14,884 nt of DNA, taken from the NCBI GenBank assembly GCA_050743265.1, contig JBOGEN010000006.1:1-14884 (forward strand), given 5' to 3'. The notes beneath the pieces are model-generated. The model was not told the origin of the DNA and made no database searches. It worked only from the letters and a program-made list of their open reading frames with translations. The translations under genes and the position numbers were made by a program. Shown here piece after piece: positions 7,064 through 12,691 of this stretch. The first letter of the stretch is position 1. The number at the start of each line of letters is the position of its first letter. This DNA is from JBOGEN01 sp050743265. Lineage in GTDB: Bacteria > Actinomycetota > Actinomycetes > JBOGEN01.

Positions 7064-7075
7064 CGCCACGTGGCG
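7064..7075. repeat. Perfect 12-bp palindrome directly after the HNH stop codon
   Basis: CGCCACGTGGCG abuts the TGA at 7061-7063. A six-base-pair arm with no loop makes a poor terminator hairpin. It may be chance or a protein-binding site around the CACGTG core. Confidence 0.35.
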
Positions 7076-7177
7076 GCCCGACGACGCAGCGAGTCGGGGG
7101 GTGTCCTGAGGGGGCGGATGGGGGCACTCTGGGAGCCGTGCCTCATCAGGCGTGGTCCGGGGTGCCGGTAGCCAAGT

Positions 7178-7202
7178 CACCACATGGGTGCCACCACATG
7201 GG
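7178..7202. repeat. Short tandem direct repeat CACCACATGGG
   Basis: Exact 11-bp copies lie at 7178-7188 and 7192-7202, separated by TGC (period 14 bp). They are in the 223-bp non-coding stretch between the HNH gene and the RsbW-like gene. The spacing is not a full helical turn, so cooperative binding is only a possibility. Confidence 0.5.
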
Positions 7203-7226
7203 CTGCGTCGGAACCGACCAGGGGGA

Positions 7227-7241
7227 TCAACCGGTGGTTGA
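7227..7241. promoter_or_regulatory. Inverted repeat upstream of the RsbW-like gene
   Basis: The perfect inverted repeat TCAACC-GGT-GGTTGA lies 46-60 bp before the GTG at 7287. It overlaps a possible -35-like TTGACT (7238-7243), though I cannot find a convincing -10 at the right spacing. The layout suits an operator controlling the two-gene unit downstream. Confidence 0.4.
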
Positions 7242-7286
7242 CTGGCGTCTTACCGCAGTGGCACTGGCCGAGCGGAGGAGGAGTCG

Positions 7287-7715
7287 GTGACGCGGGAGGC
7301 ATCGGCACGGTTCGATGCTGATCCGCGGAGCGCCGGCCAGGCGCGGCGGTTCGTCGCGACGACGCTCGACGGGTGGGGCCTGGAGGGGCTCGAGGACCCC
7401 GTCGTCCTCCTCGTCTCCGAGCTGGTCTCCAACGCGGTCCTGCACGCGTCCTCCCCGCTCGACGTCCGGGTTCTCTACGACGACGGGAACCTGCGCGTCG
7501 AGGTCGCCGACGGGAGCCCGGTGCCACCCCGTCTCCGCCACTTCGGGTTGGACGCCGCCACCGGGCGAGGCCTCCAGCTCGTCGACCGGGTGGCCCAGGA
7601 GTGGGGTGTCGAGCCCGTCGAGCAGGGCAAGCGCGTCTGGTTCACCGTGCCGACCACGCGGGGTGGCGCCACGGCGTGGAGCGACTTCGACATCGAGTCG
7701 GTGGATGCCCTGTGA
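7287..7715 (+). CDS. RsbW/SpoIIAB-like ATP-binding protein (anti-sigma factor kinase family)
   Basis: This 142-aa protein consists of a single GHKL HATPase_c domain, the stand-alone type found in actinomycete anti-sigma factor or anti-anti-sigma kinases. The N-box is ELVSNAVLHA, with E45 (general base), N49 (Mg binding) and H53. The G1 box is ADGSP, with D75 and G76. The G2 box is TGRGLQLVD at 92-100. W118 and F119 fit the closing beta strand. The intact Glu and Asn suggest it can phosphorylate a STAS-domain partner, but no STAS, sigma factor or PP2C phosphatase gene is in the window, so the partner is unknown. The GTG at 7287 is preceded by GGAGGAGGAG. The last four bases overlap the next gene (GTGA), so the two are probably translated together. 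An inverted repeat and a direct repeat lie upstream. Serine kinase function is inferred from the family, not shown. Confidence 0.9.
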   Translation: MTREASARFDADPRSAGQARRFVATTLDGWGLEGLEDPVVLLVSELVSNAVLHASSPLDVRVLYDDGNLRVEVADGSPVPPRLRHFGLDAATGRGLQLVDRVAQEWGVEPVEQGKRVWFTVPTTRGGATAWSDFDIESVDAL

Positions 7716-8221
7716 GCGACCCGTCGGGGGAAGGTCTCGTCGCGGTGCGGATCCTGGGGTTCCCGCTGTCCGCGTACGCCGCCGCGGCCGAGCACCAGGC
7801 GGCGCTGGCCCGCGAGTTCACGCTCATCGCGTACCGCAACGGGGACGGTGACCGCCAGGCCGTCCCGGCCCGGCTGCGCGACCTCGTCGACACCCTGACC
7901 CGTCGGTTCTCCGGTCTGGTCGACCCGCAGAACGCGCAGCGCGACCAGGCCATGGCCGAGGGCAGGGACAGCGTCGACCTCGAGTTCCACCTGCCGGCCT
8001 CGGCCCGTGACGCCTGCCTGGCCCTGCTCGCGCTGCTCGACGAGGCGGACGAGTTCTGCCGTTCCGGCGACCTGCTCACCCTCGCCACGCCGCCGGACCT
8101 GGTGCAGTTCCGCCGCTGGTACCTCGGCGAGTTCGTCCGCCAGGTCGACGGGGAGGCGCCGCGCCGCTGGGAGGACCATCAGGCGCGCGACGACGGGCTC
8201 TGCGTCCCCCCGCGGCTCTAG
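7712..8221 (+). CDS. Conserved actinobacterial protein of unknown function, coupled to the RsbW-like gene
   Basis: I do not recognise a named domain in this 169-aa soluble protein. It is mostly alpha-helical by appearance. Notable phrases are VRILGFPLSAYAAAAEHQAA (near residues 13-32), FTLIAYR, DPQNAQRDQAMAEGRDSVDL, ALLDEADEFCRSGDLLTLAT, and the conserved-looking C-terminal FRRWYLGEFVRQVDG. It has no signal peptide or membrane helix. The GTG at 7712 overlaps the stop of the RsbW-like gene by 4 nt. An in-frame GTG at 7745, just before RILGF, has GGGGGAAGG 10 nt upstream and is a fair alternative start. I recall similar proteins beside RsbW-like ATPases in other actinomycetes, suggesting a partner or effector of that switch. 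There is no STAS signature (no DSSG/DSTG-type phospho-Ser motif), so it is unlikely to be a normal anti-anti-sigma factor. Confidence 0.85.
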   Translation: MSDPSGEGLVAVRILGFPLSAYAAAAEHQAALAREFTLIAYRNGDGDRQAVPARLRDLVDTLTRRFSGLVDPQNAQRDQAMAEGRDSVDLEFHLPASARDACLALLALLDEADEFCRSGDLLTLATPPDLVQFRRWYLGEFVRQVDGEAPRRWEDHQARDDGLCVPPRL

Positions 8222-8232
8222 GGGGCCCGCCA

Positions 8233-8238
8233 TAGGAT
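8233..8238 (+). promoter_or_regulatory. Candidate -10 element (TAGGAT), leaderless start of the amidase gene
   Basis: TAGGAT, 6 nt, then the GTG at 8245. There is no Shine-Dalgarno. This suggests the amidase-malQ pair has its own promoter within the 23-bp gap after the preceding gene. Confidence 0.55.
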
Positions 8239-8244
8239 CACCGC

Positions 8245-9672
8245 GTGACCGTGCTGCGCGAGTTGAGCCTGGTCGAGCAGGCGCGGGCGGTCCGGGCGCG
8301 TGAGGTGTCCCCGGTCGACCTCGTCGAGCACTACCTGTCCCGCATCGACAGGCTCGACGCGTCGCTCGGCGCGTACGTCACCGTGACCGACGGGCTCGCC
8401 CGGGCCCAGGCGGCCGAGGCGGAACGTGCCGTGCTCGGGGCCGACGACGTCCGCGGGCTCCCGCCCCTGCTCGGTGTCCCCGTGCCGGTGAAGGACCTCA
8501 CCCTGGTGCGTGGCGTCCGGGCGACGCTCGGGTCGGCTGCGTTCGCCGACTACGTCGCCCCGGTGGACGACCACGTCGTGACGCTGCTGCGTCGCGCGGG
8601 GACGGTGATGCTCGGCAAGACCAACACCCCGGAGTTCGGCCTGCCCTGCTACACCGAGCCGGACGTGGCCCCGCCCGCGCGGACGCCGTGGGACCCGTCC
8701 CGCTCGGCCGGCGGGTCCAGCGGAGGGGGCGCGACCGCCGTCGCCGCCGGGCTCGCCCCTGCCGCGCAGGGCAACGACGGCGGCGGGTCGATCCGCATCC
8801 CGGCGAGCGTGTGCGGGCTCGTCGGGCTCAAGGTGAGCCGGGGCCGGGTCAGCAACGGTCCGCTGGCCGGGGACGCTACCGGCCTGGCCTGGCACGGCGC
8901 ACTGGCGCGCACCGTCGAGGACGCGGCCGCCCTGCTCGACGCGATGGCCGAGCCGATGCCCGGCGACCCGCACTGGGCGGCACCCCTGCCCTCCGGCGAG
9001 ACGTTCCTGGCCCACGCCGGGCGACCGCCGGGCCGGCTGCGGATCGCGCGGCACCGGCGGCCGGTGCTCGCCGCCGCCGACGTCCACCCTGACTGCGTCG
9101 CCGCGTACGAGTCCGCGAGCGCGCTGCTCGCCGCGCTGGGCCACGAGGTCGAGGACGTCGAGCCGCCGTTCGGCGAGGAGGTCGTCCCCGTGTTCGAGAC
9201 GCTGTGGTCGGTCGCCTCGACGCTAGCCCCCGTCCGCCCCGAGCAGGAGCACCTGCTGCGCCCGCTGACCCGGTGGCTGCGGGAACGGGGGCGTGCGGTG
9301 TCCGGCACGGCCTACCTCGCCGCGTACGCCAGGGCGCAGGCGGTGGCCCGCCGCGCGGTCGAGGCCACCTGGTCGTACGACGCGATGCTCACCCCCACGC
9401 TGGCCTCACCGCCGGTCCCGGTCGGGGCGCTGCGGGACGACGACGACCCTGCGGCCGACTTCGCTGCGCAGAAGCGGTTCACGCCGTTCACCTCGACGGC
9501 CAACGTCACCGGCCAGCCCGCGGTGACCCTGCCCCTGCACCAGACCGCAGACGGGCTGCCCATCGGGGTCATGCTGGCCGGTCGTCCGGGGCAGGACGCG
9601 CTGGTGCTCTCGCTCGCGGCCCAGGTCGAGCAGGCGGCCCCGTGGCGTACGCGGCACCCACCCGTGTGGTGA
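8245..9672 (+). CDS. Amidase (amidase signature family)
   Basis: The 475-aa hydrolase belongs to the amidase-signature superfamily, which cleaves carboxamides with a Ser-cisSer-Lys triad. K83 lies in VPVKDL, the cis-Ser158 in AGGSSGGGA and the nucleophile S182 in NDGGGSIRIPASVCGLVGLK. The 75- and 24-residue spacings between them match GatA. It is not GatA itself: the C-terminal half lacks GatA wording, and gatB and gatC are absent. The second half has the usual LTPTLASPPVPVG and the conserved TSTANVTGQPAVTLPL near the C-terminus. The substrate cannot be read from sequence; aliphatic or aryl amides, or 6-aminohexanoate-type cyclic amides, are all possible. No signal peptide is present, so it should be cytoplasmic. 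The start is GTG, apparently leaderless. The stop overlaps a possible malQ start (GTGA), implying co-translation despite no obvious metabolic link. Confidence 0.93.
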   Translation: MTVLRELSLVEQARAVRAREVSPVDLVEHYLSRIDRLDASLGAYVTVTDGLARAQAAEAERAVLGADDVRGLPPLLGVPVPVKDLTLVRGVRATLGSAAFADYVAPVDDHVVTLLRRAGTVMLGKTNTPEFGLPCYTEPDVAPPARTPWDPSRSAGGSSGGGATAVAAGLAPAAQGNDGGGSIRIPASVCGLVGLKVSRGRVSNGPLAGDATGLAWHGALARTVEDAAALLDAMAEPMPGDPHWAAPLPSGETFLAHAGRPPGRLRIARHRRPVLAAADVHPDCVAAYESASALLAALGHEVEDVEPPFGEEVVPVFETLWSVASTLAPVRPEQEHLLRPLTRWLRERGRAVSGTAYLAAYARAQAVARRAVEATWSYDAMLTPTLASPPVPVGALRDDDDPAADFAAQKRFTPFTSTANVTGQPAVTLPLHQTADGLPIGVMLAGRPGQDALVLSLAAQVEQAAPWRTRHPPVW

Positions 9673-11867
9673 CAGACTCGGCGCCCGTGCACCTGCCGCC
9701 ATCCGAGGACGCCCTCACCGGCCGCCTGCCGCGCGAGACCCTGACCGCGCTGGCGCAGGCGTACGGCGTCGCCACCGAGTACTCCGACTGGCGGGGGGAG
9801 CACGTCACCGTCCCCGAGGCGACGGTGACCACGGTGCTGTCCGCCCTCGGCGTGGACGTGTCCACCCCGGAGTCCCTGCACGACGCCCTGGAGAACCGGC
9901 GTCTCCACCATTGGCGGCGCATGCTGCCGTCCTGCCTGGTGACCCGTGAGGGCGGCGAGCCGCGCGTCCCGGTGCACGTCGTGGACGGGGCGCCGCTGCA
10001 GGCGTGGGTGACTCTGGAGGACGGCAGCCGCCGCGACGTACGCCAGCTCGATGTCTGGGTGGACCCCGTCGAGGTGGACGGCGTCCGGCTCGGTGAGGCG
10101 ACCCTCGCGCTGCCGCCCGACCTGCCCCTCGGCTGGCACCGTCTGCACGCGGTCAGCGACCACCGCGAGGCGTCCATGCCGCTGGTGGTGACCCCGGCAC
10201 GGCTGCACCTCCCGGCCGCGGTCGGGGAGCGACGCGCATGGGGCTTCATGACCCAGCTGTACGCGATGCGCTCGCAGACCTCGTGGGGCCTGGGCGACCT
10301 CGGGGACCTCGCCGACCTCGCCACCTGGAGCGGCACCGAGCTGGGGGCCGGCTTCGTCCTCGTCAACCCGCTGCACGCGGCGCAGCCGGTCCCGCCGCTG
10401 GAGCCTTCGCCGTACTTCCCGACCACGCGACGCTTCGCGAACCCGGTATACCTCCGCGTCGAGGACGTGCCCGAGGTGGCGGCGCTCCCGGACGAGGACA
10501 GGGTACGCGTCGACGCGCTCGCCACGGCGCTGCGCGTACGCAACACCACCGACGACCGGCTCGACCGGGACGCCGTGTGGACGGCCAAGCGGGCCGCGCT
10601 CTCCCTCGCCTTCGCCGCCCCGCGGACGCCGGAGCGCCAGGACGCCTTCGCCGGCTACGTCGCCCGCGAGGGCGAGGGGCTCGTCGACTTCGCGACGTGG
10701 TGCGCGCTCGTGGAGGAGCACGGCCTGCCGGCGAGCACCTGGCCGGACGGCCTCGACGACCCGGCGTCGCCCGAGACGGCCGCGGCACGCGATCGCCTGG
10801 CCATACGGGTCGAGTTCGGATGCTGGCTGCAGTTTCTCGTGGACGAGCAGCTGGCCGCCGCGCAGCGTGCCGCCACCGCGGCCGGCATGCCCGTCGGCGT
10901 CGTGCACGACCTCGCGGTCGGCGTCAGCCCTGAGGGGTCGGATGCATGGGCGCTCGGGGACGTGCTCGCCCGCGGCGTCAGTGCGGGTGCACCCCCGGAC
11001 GGCTTCAACCAGCAGGGCCAGGACTGGCGACAGCCCCCGTGGCGTCCGGACCGGCTTGCCGAGGTGGGGTACGCCCCGTTCCGCGACATGCTCCGCTCCG
11101 TCCTGCGCCACGCGGGCGGCGTGCGGGTGGACCACGTGATCGGGCTGTTCCGGCTCTGGTGGGTGCCGGAGGGCGCGTCCCCGGCCGACGGGACGTACGT
11201 GCGGTACGACCACGAGGCGATGGTCGGCATCCTCGCGCTGGAGGCGCACAGGCATGGCGCGCTCGTCGTCGGCGAGGACCTCGGCACGGTCGAGCCCTGG
11301 GCGCGGACGTACCTCGCCGAGCGTGGCCTCGCCGGGACGTCGATCCTCTGGTTCGAGCGCAACGGCGAGGGGGGCCCGCTCGACCCGGACCAGTGGCGGG
11401 AGTCCTGCCTGGCCACCGTCACGACCCACGACCTGCCGCCGACCGCGGGCTACCTCGCGGGCGAGCACGTTCGCATCCGGGCCGAGCTGGGCCTGCTCAC
11501 CCGGCCGGTGGAGGAGGTGTGGGCGGCCGACGAGGCCCACCGTGCCGCCTGGGTGGACGCGCTGCGCCTGTGCGGGCTGCTCGACGAGGACGCGTCCGAG
11601 CAGGAGACGGTCCGCGCCCTGCACGCGTACCTCGGGCGCACGCCGTGCCGGCTGCTCGGCGTCGCCCTTCCGGACGCGGTCGGCGACCGTCGTCCGCAGA
11701 ACCAGCCCGGGACCGTGGACGAGTACCCGAACTGGCGGCTGCCGATGGCCGACGGCCAGGGACGTCCGGTGCTGCTCGAGGACGTGAAGAGGGGGCCGGG
11801 GGCGGCCGCCCTGGCCCGTGCACTCGGGCTGTCACGCGGGGCGTCCTCGCCCGGCCCGGACTCGTGA
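9669..11867 (+). CDS. malQ: 4-alpha-glucanotransferase (amylomaltase, GH77)
   Basis: The 732-aa enzyme transfers alpha-1,4-glucan segments between maltodextrins during maltose and glycogen metabolism. The N-terminus (TALAQAYGVATEYSDWRG) and a beta-rich domain to about residue 170 are typical of the long bacterial MalQ type. The GH77 barrel begins at WGFMTQLYAMRSQTSWGLGD and continues with NPLHAAQPVPPLEPSPYFPT. Catalytic residues are the nucleophile D488 in VRVDHVIGL, acid/base E536 in VVGEDLG and the transition-state Asp D588 in TTHDLPPTAGY. The C-terminal NQPGTVDEYPNWRLPM is also characteristic. I chose the GTG at 9669, which overlaps the amidase stop by 4 nt. GTG at 9687 is possible; neither has a Shine-Dalgarno. 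The open frame extends far upstream inside the amidase gene in a different phase and is not real coding there. The alpha-glucosidase at the left edge may act on its products. Confidence 0.95.
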   Translation: MTDSAPVHLPPSEDALTGRLPRETLTALAQAYGVATEYSDWRGEHVTVPEATVTTVLSALGVDVSTPESLHDALENRRLHHWRRMLPSCLVTREGGEPRVPVHVVDGAPLQAWVTLEDGSRRDVRQLDVWVDPVEVDGVRLGEATLALPPDLPLGWHRLHAVSDHREASMPLVVTPARLHLPAAVGERRAWGFMTQLYAMRSQTSWGLGDLGDLADLATWSGTELGAGFVLVNPLHAAQPVPPLEPSPYFPTTRRFANPVYLRVEDVPEVAALPDEDRVRVDALATALRVRNTTDDRLDRDAVWTAKRAALSLAFAAPRTPERQDAFAGYVAREGEGLVDFATWCALVEEHGLPASTWPDGLDDPASPETAAARDRLAIRVEFGCWLQFLVDEQLAAAQRAATAAGMPVGVVHDLAVGVSPEGSDAWALGDVLARGVSAGAPPDGFNQQGQDWRQPPWRPDRLAEVGYAPFRDMLRSVLRHAGGVRVDHVIGLFRLWWVPEGASPADGTYVRYDHEAMVGILALEAHRHGALVVGEDLGTVEPWARTYLAERGLAGTSILWFERNGEGGPLDPDQWRESCLATVTTHDLPPTAGYLAGEHVRIRAELGLLTRPVEEVWAADEAHRAAWVDALRLCGLLDEDASEQETVRALHAYLGRTPCRLLGVALPDAVGDRRPQNQPGTVDEYPNWRLPMADGQGRPVLLEDVKRGPGAAALARALGLSRGASSPGPDS

Positions 11868-11897
11868 GGTCCGTGCCGGTCGCGGCCCCCGGTCGAC

Positions 11898-11903
11898 TAC
11901 CGT
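11898..11903 (+). promoter_or_regulatory. Candidate -10 element (TACCGT), leaderless start of the small membrane protein gene
   Basis: TACCGT, 7 nt, then the GTG at 11911. No Shine-Dalgarno lies upstream. The element falls in the 43-bp gap after malQ and favours the GTG at 11911 over the one at 11902, which overlaps this hexamer. Confidence 0.5.
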
Positions 11904-11910
11904 GTGGCCC

Positions 11911-12276
11911 GTGACCTCACGTCCCGTCTCGCGTGCTGCGGTGCTGTCCTCCTGCGCCCTCTCGACCCTGGTGCTGGCCGCCGGCCCCGCGCTCGCCGCC
12001 GAGCCCGACGCAGGCGCCGAGCCCGGCTCGGGTCTCTCCGCGGCGCAGACCCTGCTCATCTTCGTCGGCATCCCGGTGGGCCTGTTCGCGCTCATCTCCC
12101 TGCTCGTCATGGTTCCGGCCATCGCCAGGGGCGGCTACAAGCCGTCCCTCGGCTGGTGGTCCGAACCGGTCTGGTTCGGCGGCCCCAGCGAGCCGTACGA
12201 GGCACTCGAGCGCGCCGACAGCACGACCGGCAGCGGGGGCACCTCCGTGGGAGGTGGCGGTAGTGCCCGCTGGTGA
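11911..12276 (+). CDS. Small exported/membrane protein with Gly-rich tail, unknown function
   Basis: The 121-aa protein has a clear plan. Residues 1-29 form a signal peptide with basic start and hydrophobic core, ending GPALA before AEPDAG. An acidic, Pro/Gly linker follows at 30-44. One transmembrane helix spans about 46-71 (AQTLLIFVGIPVGLFALISL and on). A short Trp-rich cytoplasmic segment with KPSLGWWSEPVWFGGPSEP comes next, then a Gly/Ser tail ending in SARW. I know no function for it. The Gly-rich end with a terminal aromatic residue recalls the tails of TPM/YgcG membrane proteins, while the globular TPM part is absent here and seems to be supplied by the next gene. The GTG start fits a leaderless transcript. 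The gene overlaps the DUF5130 gene by 14 nt, indicating joint expression. Confidence 0.82.
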   Translation: MTSRPVSRAAVLSSCALSTLVLAAGPALAAEPDAGAEPGSGLSAAQTLLIFVGIPVGLFALISLLVMVPAIARGGYKPSLGWWSEPVWFGGPSEPYEALERADSTTGSGGTSVGGGGSARW

Positions 12277-12655
12277 GCCGTTCAGCCCGCGGCAGCGGGA
12301 GGAGATCGTCCGTGCGATGCGGCTCGCCCACCAGGAGTGCGGGCTGCTGTTCTCGGTGTACGTCGGGGGCACGGGCGAGGACACCCGGGCGTACGCGGAA
12401 CGGCTGCACTCGGCCGTGGAGAATCCGGCGGACACCGTGCTCGTCGCGGCCGACCCGGACCGGCACCGGCTCGAGATCGTCACCGGGACGACCGCCCACC
12501 GCGCGCTGGACGACCGCTCCTGCGCGCTGGCGGCGATGACGATGACGTCCGCGTTCGCGGCCGGTGACCTCGTCGGCGGCATCACCGGCGGGCTCGTCAC
12601 GCTCGCCGGGCACGCGCGCCAGCCGCGCACACTGCACACCGACCAGCTCGGCTGA
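12263..12655 (+). CDS. DUF5130 protein (TPM-like fold suspected)
   Basis: This 130-aa protein has no signal peptide and no membrane helix. It matches the actinobacterial DUF5130 family as I recall it: GEPFSPRQREEI at the start, AERLHSAV, TVLVAADPDRHRLEIVTG, then ALDD and FAAGDLVGGITGGLVTLAGH. The order of elements mirrors TPM (YgcG/Psb32) domains: a helix beginning F/L-SPxQ, a strand, AxxL, a VLVAxDPxxRxLEIxTG hairpin, LDD and a final FxxGDxxxGI helix. TPM proteins are membrane-associated and have been linked to phosphatase activity and photosystem repair, but no role is known here. The GTG at 12263 has GGGAGGTGG upstream and overlaps the previous gene by 14 nt; the GTG at 12254 lies within that ribosome site and is less likely. 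It converges on pepN with a 36-bp gap. Confidence 0.85.
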   Translation: MPAGEPFSPRQREEIVRAMRLAHQECGLLFSVYVGGTGEDTRAYAERLHSAVENPADTVLVAADPDRHRLEIVTGTTAHRALDDRSCALAAMTMTSAFAAGDLVGGITGGLVTLAGHARQPRTLHTDQLG

Positions 12656-12678
12656 CCCTTCGTCAGCCGCGACTCGCG

Positions 12679-12690
12679 GGCGAGCTCGCC
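12679..12690. terminator. Palindrome in the convergent gap between the DUF5130 gene and pepN
   Basis: GGCGAGCTCGCC is a perfect 12-bp palindrome within the 36-bp space between two convergent stop codons. Position favours a bidirectional transcript end, but there is no loop and no T-tract, so the call is weak. Confidence 0.3.
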
Positions 12691-12691
12691 G

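Noticed and set aside
7178..7202. Direct repeat considered as a CRISPR or attachment site
   Set aside because: There are only two 11-bp copies with a 3-nt spacer, and no cas, integrase or tRNA gene is nearby.
4198..7290. A 1030-codon open frame on the plus strand, antisense to the oligopeptidase gene
   Set aside because: It covers both the oligopeptidase and the HNH gene in wrong phases and has a composition dominated by Arg/Gly/Val with no recognisable motif. Long antisense frames are expected in very GC-rich DNA.
9204..9668. Upstream extension of the malQ frame within the amidase gene
   Set aside because: Homology to GH77 begins only after 9687. The upstream portion is in a shadow phase of conserved amidase sequence.
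9312..11624. A 770-codon open frame on the minus strand, antisense to malQ and the amidase gene
   Set aside because: It has no domain or motif, its composition is typical of reversed GC-rich coding DNA, and the plus-strand genes carry complete catalytic signatures.
11944..11955. Possible lipobox (LSSC, residues 12-15) in the small membrane protein
   Set aside because: The hydrophobic core of the signal peptide follows rather than precedes the cysteine, so a normal ALA cleavage site near residue 29 fits better.
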